The notes beneath the pieces are model-generated. The model had not been told where the DNA came from. It saw only the letters and a program-made list of their open reading frames with translations, and did no database searches. DNA of 64,000 nt from Glycomyces buryatensis (GTDB lineage: Bacteria; Actinomycetota; Actinomycetes; Mycobacteriales; Micromonosporaceae): assembly GCF_004912275.1 (NCBI RefSeq), contig NZ_STGY01000076.1:208-64207 (forward strand), read 5' to 3'. A program made the translations under genes and the position numbers. Below, piece after piece: positions 33,405-41,308 of the stretch. Every line of letters starts with the position of its first letter. Within the stretch, counting starts at the first letter, position 1.

Positions 33405-34214
33405 TCAGTTGTCGAGCAGCGATCGCATCCGGTCGGCGATCAGCGCGGTCGCCCGTTGCGGGGCGAGGCGCGAGAGCCGGTCGAGCAGGCGGGCGTCGCC
33501 GCCGATGCGGACCCGGTACGTGCCCTTCTCGAGTGCGGTGATGATCTGCCCGCCGGCGTCAGCGGCGCTGGTCACCTTCGAGCCGGCGCCCGCGGATGCA
33601 GCGACGCTCGCAGGAATTCCGGCCCCTGAGTTGGCGACGAGGTCGGTCGCCACACCGCCGGGGAAGACGATGGTCACCGCGACCGACGAGCCGCGAAGCT
33701 CCGCATACAGCCCCTCGGTCAGCAGCTTGACCGCCGCCTTGCTGGCCCCGTAGGCGGCCTGCCCGGGGACCGGCGCCAGTGCACCCATGCTCGACACGTT
33801 CACCAGACTTGCTTCAGGACGTTCGAGGAGCACCGGTACGAACGCCTTGACCATGTTGACAACGCCCCAGAAGTTGACCGCCATGACCTTCTCGATCTCG
33901 TCGTGGCCCAGGTCCTGCACGCGCACGAAGCGCTGAACGATCCCGGCGACGTTGAGCACGCCATCGACCTGGCCGTACACCGCTTGCACTTCGGCCGGAA
34001 GTCGCTCGACCGCCGCGCGGTCAGTGATGTCGACGGCATGCGCGGATAGTCGCCCATCGGCCGCGGCAGCGAGACGCGCGGTCTCGGCGAGACCCTCCTC
34101 GCTGCGGTCGACCGCGGCCACCTTTGCGCCGCGCTTGATGAGACCCAGGACGACTTCGCGGCCGATCCCGTTGCCGCCGCCGGTGACGACGAAGACCTTC
34201 CCTGCTGTCTGCAT
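33405..34214 (-). CDS. Short-chain dehydrogenase/reductase
   Basis: This 270-residue NAD(P)-dependent SDR has the Rossmann motif TGGGNGIG at 11-18, the NVAG motif and the catalytic S...YGASK set (NVSSMGA; YGASKAAVK). The C-terminal extension ITALEKGTYRVRIGGDARLLDRL is common in SDRs that act on ketones or lipids. It lies 36 bases downstream of the SMP-30-like lipoprotein gene and the Baeyer-Villiger monooxygenase, so the three may oxidise the same ketone or alcohol substrate. The substrate is unknown. Confidence 0.9.
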   Translation of the reverse strand: MQTAGKVFVVTGGGNGIGREVVLGLIKRGAKVAAVDRSEEGLAETARLAAAADGRLSAHAVDITDRAAVERLPAEVQAVYGQVDGVLNVAGIVQRFVRVQDLGHDEIEKVMAVNFWGVVNMVKAFVPVLLERPEASLVNVSSMGALAPVPGQAAYGASKAAVKLLTEGLYAELRGSSVAVTIVFPGGVATDLVANSGAGIPASVAASAGAGSKVTSAADAGGQIITALEKGTYRVRIGGDARLLDRLSRLAPQRATALIADRMRSLLDN

Positions 34215-34250
34215 TGCGATTGCCTCTCTGTTGCTACAGCGGTCCGGCTG

Positions 34251-35267
34251 TCATCCGCCGTTGGATTGCCGGGTGCCCTCGGCGAGGGCCTCGAAGGTGT
34301 AGAGGTAGCCGCCGTCGGGACCGCTAACGGTGATGACGCCGTCGGTAGTCCCGGGCTCGATGGCGATGTTGGTCGCGGTGTCGAGGTCGGGTGCGTCCTC
34401 GGGGACGGCGATCACGGCGAGCAGATCGCCTTTCGGGCTGTAGACGTGGATCTCCGGCTTGAGGTGGAATCCTTGGTAGACGTTGCCGTCGGCGTCGACC
34501 GCGGTCGAGTCGACACGAGCCTTGCCGCCGTCGACGTACATGCCCGGGTACGCGGCCGTCACCTCGGTTCGCGTCTCGTCGAGGGCGAAGTAGTCGATGC
34601 GGTTGGCGTAGTACTGCGCGACCCACAGACCTGCGTAGTCCTCGTCGAAGCTGATGCCGTTGGGAGAGGCCAGGTCAGAGGCGAGTACTGTGGCGTCGCC
34701 CTCGGCGCTGACGCGGACGACCCGCCCCAGCGTCTCCCAGCCCGGGCCTTCCACGCCGCGGATGTCGCTGATGTAGAGGTTGCCCTCAGGGTCGAAGGCG
34801 AGGTCGTCGGGCAGCATGGCCGTTCCGTCGATATCGCCGGAGAAGAGCGTCCGCGGGTCCGTCCCGTCCAGCAACATGCTCTGGACGGAGCCGCCGAGAC
34901 CGTCGGTGAGATAGAGGCGCCCGTCGGCGGGGCTGATCTGCGCGGACGTGAACACGCTCGCCTCGTCGGTGTAGATCGCCTCGACCGTCTCCTCCCCGAC
35001 ATCGACTCGCAGCACCTTCGGCTCGCCGGGCGGTGCCATGACGTCAACGAGGAAGAGGCGCCCCTCATCGTCGAAGACCGGGCCTTCGAGCAGCGTGCCG
35101 CCTGACAGCACATGGGGTTCGGTGACCCGGATCAGCTCGTCGGCGGTCTGATGCCCGACTCCCTCGCGATCCTGTTCGGCCGGAGCCGGAGCCGGAGCCG
35201 GACCCGCGACGCAGCCGGCGGCGACGAGCGGGACGAGCAGGGCGCCGACGGTCAGGAGGCGCTTCAC
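34251..35267 (-). CDS. SMP-30/gluconolactonase-like beta-propeller lipoprotein
   Basis: This 338-residue protein starts at GTG 35267, overlapping the monooxygenase stop. Its signal peptide ends in LVAAGC (C19 lipidated), followed by a proline/alanine linker. The rest is a six-bladed propeller of the SMP-30/gluconolactonase group, with LLEGPVFDDEGRLFLVD near the start, PDDLAFDPEGNLYISD in the middle and SPNGISFDED later. Such enzymes hydrolyse lactones with a bound metal. This fits hydrolysis of esters or lactones formed by the neighbouring Baeyer-Villiger monooxygenase, though here it would act outside the membrane. Confidence 0.82.
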   Translation of the reverse strand: MKRLLTVGALLVPLVAAGCVAGPAPAPAPAEQDREGVGHQTADELIRVTEPHVLSGGTLLEGPVFDDEGRLFLVDVMAPPGEPKVLRVDVGEETVEAIYTDEASVFTSAQISPADGRLYLTDGLGGSVQSMLLDGTDPRTLFSGDIDGTAMLPDDLAFDPEGNLYISDIRGVEGPGWETLGRVVRVSAEGDATVLASDLASPNGISFDEDYAGLWVAQYYANRIDYFALDETRTEVTAAYPGMYVDGGKARVDSTAVDADGNVYQGFHLKPEIHVYSPKGDLLAVIAVPEDAPDLDTATNIAIEPGTTDGVITVSGPDGGYLYTFEALAEGTRQSNGG

Positions 35268-37099
35268 GAGGCCACCTCTCCGACGGTGTCGAGGTGCTGT
35301 GGCGCGTCTTCGTCGCCGCGGACCAGGACCTCGCTCATGTCGCCGTCGCGCCATTCGCACAGCAGCCGGTGGAATGCGACGGGGCCCGGGGAGTACGAGA
35401 AGCCGGTGAACGACCGGGTCCCTTCCCCGTTGTAGTAGCCGGGCGTGCATTCGGCCTGGAAAGCACTGGTGTCGTGCGCCGTCTTCTGAAGCGTGCGCAA
35501 CCACCGCTCCTCAGCTTCGGCGGTGGGCTCGACCCGGCGGGCGCCTTCGCGTTCGGCACGGGCGATGACCGCGGCGACGTGCTCGGCCTGCGCTTGGAGG
35601 ATGTGGACGAAGTTGACCGAGTTGGCGGTCTGGACGGCGCCGAGGTGCAGCAGATTCGGGAACCCGTGGCTGTAGAAGCCGTGCAAGGTGCGCGGGCCCG
35701 TCGCCCACGACTCCAGGAGGCTCCGGCCTCCGCGGCCGGTGACCTGCAACGCGCCGGACATGACGCCGGAGACGCCGGCGTCGAAACCGGTGGCGAAGAT
35801 GATGCAGTCGACCTCGTATTCCTTGTCGCCGACGAGGATCGCGTTCTCGGTCATGCCGGTGACGCCATGGCTGTCAGCGGTGTCGACGAGCGTCACGTTG
35901 GGTCGGTTGAACGCCTGGAGGTAGTGGTCGGAGAATCCGGGGCGCTTGCACATGTACCGGTACCAGGGCTTGAGCACTTCGGCGGTGGCCAGGTCGGCGA
36001 CGAGCTCGTCGACGCGGGCGCGGATGCGGTTCATCGTGGCGGCGTCATCGAGCTCGTCGCGGAGCAGGCGCTCCTCCTCGGGGAGCGACTCGTCGACCGC
36101 ACCGGAGATCATGTGGCGTTGCAACGCCACCGTCGCGGTCCACCCGTCGGTCACGAGGAACTCGTCCACCGGTTCGCCCGCGATGATCGCGAGGAAGTTC
36201 TCCATCCGCTCGCGCTGCCAGCCCGGCTTCAGCGCTGCGGCCCAGGCGGGATCGGTCGGGTGGTTGTCACGCACGTCCACCGTAGACGGCGTGCGTTGGA
36301 ACACGAACAGCTCGCCCGCACTATCGGCCAGGATCGGCACGGCCTGGAGGCCGGTCGCGCCGGTGCCGATCACCGCGACCCGCTTGTCGGCGAGCCCGGT
36401 CAGGTTCCCGTCGGGAGTGCCGCCGGTGTAGCCGTAGTCCCAGCGGCTGGTGTGGAAGGTGTGGCCGCGGAAGGACTCGATGCCGGGGAGGCCGGGGAGC
36501 TTGGGCTGGGTGAGCGTTCCGGTCGAGGTGATGATGTACCGGGCGCGGAAGCGGTCGCCGCGGTCGGTCTCCACGATCCACTCCGCTGGGTCCTCGTCCC
36601 ACGCCAGGTTGGTCGAGCGGGTCTGGAAGAGCGTGTCGCGGTACAGGTCGTAGTGCTCGGCGATGCGCACCGCGTGCCGACGGATCTCCTCGCCTTTCGC
36701 GTACCGCTCGGTCGGCATCGCGCCGGTCTCCTCGAGCAGCGGCATGTACACGTAGGACTCGACATCGCAGCGCACGCCCGGGTACCGGTTCCAGTACCAG
36801 GTGCCGCCCACGTCGCCGGCCTCGTCCATGAGCCGGATCGACTCGATCCCGGCCTCCCGCAACGACGCGGACGCCAGGAGGCCGCCGAACCCGGCGCCGA
36901 TGACGAGGACTTCGACGTGGTCGGTCTTCGGCTCGCGTTCGGTGAACTGGGTGTAAGGGTCTTTGGCGTAGTAGCCGAACTCGCCTGCGGCGCTGCGGTA
37001 CTGGCGTGCGCCGTCGGGGCGGATGCGGCGGTCGCGCTCGCGCTTGTACCGCTCGCGGATCGCATCGAGATCGATCGAGGCCGCCTGTGGCTCTTCCAT
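35264..37099 (-). CDS. Baeyer-Villiger flavin monooxygenase
   Basis: This 611-residue FAD- and NADPH-dependent enzyme has GAGFGGLLAS (FAD site), GDVGGTWYWNRYPGVRCD, the Baeyer-Villiger fingerprint FRGHTFHTSRWDY and a second nucleotide site GTGATGLQ. It converts ketones to esters or lactones. ATG 37099 was chosen for the AAGGAGACAGC upstream. It is the first gene of an operon with the lipoprotein and the SDR at 33405. It diverges from a MarR regulator, with a clear palindrome between them, so expression probably depends on a small-molecule inducer. Confidence 0.92.
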   Translation of the reverse strand: MEEPQAASIDLDAIRERYKRERDRRIRPDGARQYRSAAGEFGYYAKDPYTQFTEREPKTDHVEVLVIGAGFGGLLASASLREAGIESIRLMDEAGDVGGTWYWNRYPGVRCDVESYVYMPLLEETGAMPTERYAKGEEIRRHAVRIAEHYDLYRDTLFQTRSTNLAWDEDPAEWIVETDRGDRFRARYIITSTGTLTQPKLPGLPGIESFRGHTFHTSRWDYGYTGGTPDGNLTGLADKRVAVIGTGATGLQAVPILADSAGELFVFQRTPSTVDVRDNHPTDPAWAAALKPGWQRERMENFLAIIAGEPVDEFLVTDGWTATVALQRHMISGAVDESLPEEERLLRDELDDAATMNRIRARVDELVADLATAEVLKPWYRYMCKRPGFSDHYLQAFNRPNVTLVDTADSHGVTGMTENAILVGDKEYEVDCIIFATGFDAGVSGVMSGALQVTGRGGRSLLESWATGPRTLHGFYSHGFPNLLHLGAVQTANSVNFVHILQAQAEHVAAVIARAEREGARRVEPTAEAEERWLRTLQKTAHDTSAFQAECTPGYYNGEGTRSFTGFSYSPGPVAFHRLLCEWRDGDMSEVLVRGDEDAPQHLDTVGEVAS

Positions 37100-37181
37100 G
37101 CTGTCTCCTTTTGCCCGGGGTGTTCGGGCTGGGATGGTTTCGGACCCGGCGCGGCATCGGCCGGATACCTCCTGCAAAGAG

Positions 37182-37198
37182 GTTAGCCTGAAGCTAAC
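37182..37198. promoter_or_regulatory. MarR-type operator
   Basis: GTTAGC-CTGAA-GCTAAC is a perfect dyad with six-base arms lying between the divergent monooxygenase and MarR genes, 44 bases before the MarR start. Its form and size suit a MarR dimer, probably giving autoregulation and repression of the monooxygenase operon. Confidence 0.65.
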
Positions 37199-37241
37199 TA
37201 AATCGGCCAGTCGGAGTTCCGAGAGCGACTACCGTGAAGGG

Positions 37242-37712
37242 ATGACGAATCAGGACAGGCGTGAAGTGCGCAAAAGCATCGAATCGTTGTCGGTTGCGAT
37301 CTCGGCGCGCTCCATTCCGCGCATCATCGGACCGTTGATGGAGACGCAACTCACCATCCAGCAGTTGAAAGTGCTCTCCTCGGTCGTCGTGAGCGAAGGA
37401 TCGACGGCCAGCGGCCTGGCCGAGGACTTTGCGGTTTCCCTGCCCACGATGTCCCGGCTCGTCGACCGGCTCGTCAAGCAGGACCTCGTCGAACGCGCCC
37501 CGGACGACGGCGACCAGCGCGTCCGGCGTCTCCGACCGACCAGACTCGGCCGCGCGGTCATCGCCGAGATCCTCGGAGCCAGGCCTGAACTGGGCAGCGA
37601 CGTCATCGACGGCCTCACCTTGGAAGAACTGCGCGCCCTCGAAATCGGCATGCGAGCGGTCAACCGGGAACTGCAAGCGCTCCGAACCCGCACCGGAGCG
37701 CCACGGCTCTAG
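37242..37712 (+). CDS. MarR-family transcriptional regulator
   Basis: This 156-residue regulator has a winged HTH (STASGLAEDFAVSLPTMSRL, then DRLVKQDLVERAPDDGDQRV with the basic wing) and helical dimerisation ends. ATG 37242 is the first codon of clear MarR similarity; its ribosome site GAAGGG is very close to the start, so an upstream in-frame start remains possible. It is divergent from the Baeyer-Villiger operon and probably represses it through the dyad at 37182. The ligand is unknown. Confidence 0.88.
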   Translation: MTNQDRREVRKSIESLSVAISARSIPRIIGPLMETQLTIQQLKVLSSVVVSEGSTASGLAEDFAVSLPTMSRLVDRLVKQDLVERAPDDGDQRVRRLRPTRLGRAVIAEILGARPELGSDVIDGLTLEELRALEIGMRAVNRELQALRTRTGAPRL

Positions 37713-37730
37713 TCCCCGACCGATCCGCAC

Positions 37731-38639
37731 TCAGTGCCGACCCTCCGACCGTCTTGCACCCAATGCTCGCTCCAGAGCGGACATCTGGGATCCCTGATAG
37801 GCGCGCGAAACCAAGGCATGGCGTTCTACCACGTCGAAGCCGTGGTAGGCGCCGGGGACGACCTTGAGTTCGCAGGGGACTCCTGAGTGGCGCAACCGTT
37901 CGGCGTAGGCGAGGTCCTCGTCGTAGAAGAGGTCATTGGTACCCACGCCCAACCATGCCGGCGCGACGCCGGTGAAGTCTTCGTATCGGGCGGGTGCAGC
38001 CAGCGGCGGTGGCGCGGCCGCGTGGATGCCGAGGTAGGCGTTCCAGGCCCAGCGGTTGCTCTTCTGATTCCACATGCGCAGGGACGCGGGATCGATGTCG
38101 GTGCGCTGCGCGGTCCGGTCGTCGAGCATCGGATAGGACAGCACTTGCAGGACCGGCCGGATCGTTCTGCGTTCCTTGGCGAGCAGGGCGAGCGCGGCGG
38201 CCAGGCCGCCTCCGGCGCTCTCGCCGCCGATCGCGATCCGAGAACCGTCCACATCCGGGTCCGCCGCCAGCCACTGCAAAGCGGTGTAGCAGTCCTCCAA
38301 TGGCACTGGGAACGCGTGTTTCGGTGCCAGTCGATATTCCACCGCGGCGGTGATCGCGCCAAGGCGGCTGGTGACCTCGCGGCACCAGTCGTCGGACTGC
38401 ATCGCGCTGCCCAGGACGTAGCCGCCGCCATGGATCCACAACACCGCTGGCGCCGGACCGACTGCGTTCGGCGGCCGGAAGACCCGCACAGCGACGTCGG
38501 CGTCGATCCGGACGAGTTCCCCACCGCGCGGCGCTCTCGGTGCCATCAGGCCGGTGATTCGTCGGCCCAGTCCGACCGGCACGCTCCGCGGTAGGATCCG
38601 CGCGCGGCGTAGATCAGGATGAAAGGCGTGCTTGGGCAT
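37731..38639 (-). CDS. Alpha/beta-hydrolase esterase, HSL family
   Basis: This 302-residue esterase carries the oxyanion motif HGGG at 70-73, nucleophile S141 in GGESAGGG, a likely acid in GTNDLFYDEDLAYA and the histidine in YHGFD. Hormone-sensitive-lipase-type enzymes hydrolyse short acyl esters. It follows the SDR at 38655 by 15 bases behind AAGGAGATCGC, so both are one operon controlled from the TetR intergenic region. It converges with the MarR gene. The natural ester is unknown. Confidence 0.9.
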   Translation of the reverse strand: MPKHAFHPDLRRARILPRSVPVGLGRRITGLMAPRAPRGGELVRIDADVAVRVFRPPNAVGPAPAVLWIHGGGYVLGSAMQSDDWCREVTSRLGAITAAVEYRLAPKHAFPVPLEDCYTALQWLAADPDVDGSRIAIGGESAGGGLAAALALLAKERRTIRPVLQVLSYPMLDDRTAQRTDIDPASLRMWNQKSNRWAWNAYLGIHAAAPPPLAAPARYEDFTGVAPAWLGVGTNDLFYDEDLAYAERLRHSGVPCELKVVPGAYHGFDVVERHALVSRAYQGSQMSALERALGARRSEGRH

Positions 38640-38654
38640 TGCGATCTCCTTGAT

Positions 38655-39476
38655 CTAGCCGCGCATGCCGCGGAGGGCGGCAACCACGCCGCCGTCCACG
38701 AGCAGGTCGGTGCCGGTGATGAAGTCGGCGGCAGGGCCGAGCAGGAAGGCCGCGGCAGCGGCGATGTCGTCGGGCGTGCCGAGACGTCCGGTGCCGGACA
38801 TGGCGACCATGGCCCGCATCTGCTCTCCGCTGTCACCTTCGAGTTCCTGCTGCCCCATCGGGGTCGAGATGACCCCGGGGCTGATCGAGTTGACGCGCGC
38901 GCCCCGCTCGCCCCAAACGCCCGCGACGGCCTGTACCCGGAGCAGGTTGGCGCGCTTGGCGATGGTGTAGGCCGGGCCGGGGTCGCCCGTCGCAGCGGCG
39001 GCGAGGAACGGCAGGCCCAGCAGCTCCATGGCCGGGACGGTGGCGAGTGCCCGCTCGGTTTCGGCGTCCAAGCCGACCGCCATGTGACCGGCCATGCTGG
39101 CGATGACCACCGCGGCGCCGCCGGGCGCGACGACCTGGCCGAACGTTTCGAGAACGAGCGCGGTGCCCAGCAGGTCGACCCGCAGGATCGCCTCGCTCGA
39201 CGCCTGCGCCGGCGACAGGCCCGCAGTGTGGGCGATGCGCGCCACCGGCTCGAGATCGACTGCCGCCCTCGCGAGAGCGAGGACCGAATCGCGATCGCCC
39301 ACGTCGACCGCCTGGGTGGTGACGTCGTGCCCTTCGCCGCGAAGCTCCTCGCCGACCGCCGCCAAAGCCGGTTGGTTGAAGTCGGCGAGCAGGACCTTCC
39401 GCCCACTTCCGCTGCGGCGAGCGATGGCGCGGCCCATGCCTCCGGTGCCGATGACGACTAGGACTTCCCTGCTCAT
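38655..39476 (-). CDS. SDR-family oxidoreductase
   Basis: This 273-residue Rossmann protein begins with VLVVIGTGGMGRAIA. The catalytic tyrosine and lysine appear as YTIAKRAN, and the tail FITGTDLLVDGGVVAALRG is the usual SDR substrate-loop end. The glycine motif GTGGMGRA is slightly different from the classical TGxxxGxG. It lies downstream of the divergent TetR gene and upstream of the esterase. It probably reduces or oxidises a small alcohol/ketone. Substrate unknown. Confidence 0.88.
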   Translation of the reverse strand: MSREVLVVIGTGGMGRAIARRSGSGRKVLLADFNQPALAAVGEELRGEGHDVTTQAVDVGDRDSVLALARAAVDLEPVARIAHTAGLSPAQASSEAILRVDLLGTALVLETFGQVVAPGGAAVVIASMAGHMAVGLDAETERALATVPAMELLGLPFLAAAATGDPGPAYTIAKRANLLRVQAVAGVWGERGARVNSISPGVISTPMGQQELEGDSGEQMRAMVAMSGTGRLGTPDDIAAAAAFLLGPAADFITGTDLLVDGGVVAALRGMRG

Positions 39477-39497
39477 GACTATCTCCTCTGCTTAAAT

Positions 39498-39515
39498 ATA
39501 CGAGACGTACCGTAT
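39498..39515. promoter_or_regulatory. TetR-type operator
   Basis: ATACGAGACGTACCGTAT has ATACG/CGTAT arms around an ACGT centre and lies between the divergent SDR and TetR genes. It is 28 bases before the TetR start. Such spacing suits a TetR dimer repressing both directions. Confidence 0.6.
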
Positions 39516-39543
39516 TGTAAATAGCGAGACTACACTCATCGGC

Positions 39544-40167
39544 GTGACTGCCAAACCACGCGGGCGACCCCGCAACGCCCAGACCGACACGGCGATCTTG
39601 GAGGCGGCGCGGGACCTCATGGCCGCCGATGGCTACGAGCGGATGACGATCGAGGCGATCGCCGCGCGGGCCGGGGTGGGCAAGCAGACCGTCTACCGGC
39701 GCTGGCCCTCGAAAGCGGCGATCGTGGCCGAGGCGGTCATGGCCGGCCACCTGGGGATCCGCGCGGACGCGCCGCCGCGGACCGGCGACGCGGCCGCGGA
39801 TCTGCGCACCTGGCTCGGCCAGTTCTTCGGGCAGCTTGGCCAGCCCGCCACGGTCGCGGTGATCCGGGGCCTGGCCGCCGCCGCGACCGACGGCGGCACC
39901 GAAGCCGAGCAGCTCTATGAGCGCTTCACCGGCCCGGGCCGGGAGCAGATGCTCGACCTACTGCGGCTGGGCGTCGAGCACGGACAGTTCCGCGCCAGCC
40001 TCGATATCGAGGCCGCCGCCGACGCCATCTCCGGCACCCTGCTCTACCGGGCACTGATCCCGCCCTCAGCGGTCGTCGACACCGACGCCGCCGGGTTCCT
40101 GGATCTGCTGCTCCTGGGCATGACCCCGAGAACCAGCCCTGGAGGCACGAGGCCGGAACGACGGTGA
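39544..40167 (+). CDS. TetR-family transcriptional regulator
   Basis: This 207-residue regulator has a TetR HTH at about 18-62 (ILEAARDLMAADGYERMTIE, then GVGKQTVYRRWPSKAAI) and an alpha-helical ligand domain of the TetR_C type. The start is GTG 39544; no ribosome site is visible, so a leaderless or weak start is possible. It is divergent from the SDR-esterase operon and has a palindrome in the shared intergenic space. Confidence 0.9.
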   Translation: MTAKPRGRPRNAQTDTAILEAARDLMAADGYERMTIEAIAARAGVGKQTVYRRWPSKAAIVAEAVMAGHLGIRADAPPRTGDAAADLRTWLGQFFGQLGQPATVAVIRGLAAAATDGGTEAEQLYERFTGPGREQMLDLLRLGVEHGQFRASLDIEAAADAISGTLLYRALIPPSAVVDTDAAGFLDLLLLGMTPRTSPGGTRPERR

Positions 40168-40369
40168 ACGTTGTGCCTGCCGTCGGGCACATATGGCGAG
40201 TCCTTCGACACCCGACGTGAGGGTGAGCGCCGAGAGCCGGGGCGCTCAAGCCCGCGTCGTGTACTTACGGGAACCCGGACTTCAAACTCGAGCCAGCGCC
40301 GGATCGCGTGACGTGGTTCCTCCACCCCACTCCGCGTCGGGGTGGCAGCGGCAGGCTTGACGTGGCGGG

Positions 40370-40738
40370 TCAGCGTTGGCAGTCGTAGCGTTCGCGTGCC
40401 TCGAGGACTTCGGCGATGTGCGCTTCGGCCCATTGGCCGATCGCGCTCAGGGGCGTATGCAGCGTGCGGCCCAGGTCGGTCAGCTCGTATTCGACGCGGG
40501 GAGGGACTTCGGCGAAGACGTGGCGGCTGACGAGGCCGTCGCGTTCGAGGTCGCGCAGCGTCTCGGTGAGAACTTTGCCGCTGATGCCCTCGACGCTGGT
40601 TCGCAGGTCGCGGAAGCGCGTGCGGCCCTTGCCGAGCACGATGACGATCATCGCCGTCCACTTGTTGGCGATCCTCGTCAGCGAAGTGCGCGAGGGGCAG
40701 GTCGCGGTGAGCACATTCCAGTCAGGCTCATATGACAT
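40370..40738 (-). CDS. HxlR-family transcriptional regulator
   Basis: This 122-residue winged-helix protein has the HxlR pattern: a conserved N-terminal cysteine (LTATCPSR), IANKWTAMIVIVLGKGRTRF, GISGKVLTETLRDLERDGLV and VEYELTDLGRTL. The single cysteine may sense reactive electrophiles or oxidants, as in some HxlR proteins. ATG 40738 follows GGAG at a rather long spacing. It is divergent from the SnoaL-like gene at 40835 and probably controls it. Confidence 0.88.
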   Translation of the reverse strand: MSYEPDWNVLTATCPSRTSLTRIANKWTAMIVIVLGKGRTRFRDLRTSVEGISGKVLTETLRDLERDGLVSRHVFAEVPPRVEYELTDLGRTLHTPLSAIGQWAEAHIAEVLEARERYDCQR

Positions 40739-40834
40739 GCGACACAAATCTCCAATGGTTACGTTGTGGTTACTGATTTCAGAAAGTGACTATAGACCGA
40801 ACGCAGGAACAACGCGAAAACGAGGAGCGATCCG

Positions 40835-41239
40835 ATGACCGAGTCCAGCACCACCGCCAAAGTGGCCCGCCAGTACTACGAGGCGATGTCCTCCGGCGAC
40901 ATCCCCACCGCCACGGGCCTGTTCGCGGCCGACATCAAGTGGCACCAGCCCGGCGGCCACCGCTTCGCAGGCCTCAAGGATGGCCCCGCGCCCGTGGGCG
41001 AGATGATCGGCGGCCAGATGGCCCTCACCGCTGGCACGTTCAAGCTCGAGTTCACCGGCGGTCCAATGGTCAACGGCGATCTGGCCGCGTTCCCGGTGCA
41101 CTTCTCCGGCGAGCGCGAGGGCGCCTCGATGTCGATGGACGGCATCGACGTCCTGCGCGTCGAGGGCGGCAAGATCGCCGAGATGTGGCTGTTCTCCGCC
41201 GACCAGGACGCCGAAGACGCCTTCTGGGGCCAGGCCTGA
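40835..41239 (+). CDS. SnoaL/NTF2-like small protein
   Basis: This 134-residue protein begins VARQYYEAMSSGDIPTATGLF and has the alpha+beta cone pattern of SnoaL-like/NTF2 proteins (DIKWHQPGGHRFAG; IDVLRVEGGKIAEMWLFSAD). Members include polyketide cyclases, isomerases and stress proteins, so no reaction can be assigned. ATG 40835 follows GAGGAGCGATCC. It is divergent from the HxlR gene and 69 bases upstream of the UvrA-like gene on the same strand. Confidence 0.85.
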   Translation: MTESSTTAKVARQYYEAMSSGDIPTATGLFAADIKWHQPGGHRFAGLKDGPAPVGEMIGGQMALTAGTFKLEFTGGPMVNGDLAAFPVHFSGEREGASMSMDGIDVLRVEGGKIAEMWLFSADQDAEDAFWGQA

Positions 41240-41308
41240 GCGAACCCTGAGGCAACTGTCGACCCCGTCCGCGCTTTCCCTGTGCGGCGGAGAAAGGGAA
41301 GTGATGAC

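Noticed and set aside
37023-37241. Extension of the MarR gene upstream to 37023
   Set aside because: This would run through the operator and antisense to the monooxygenase start. MarR similarity begins after ATG 37242.
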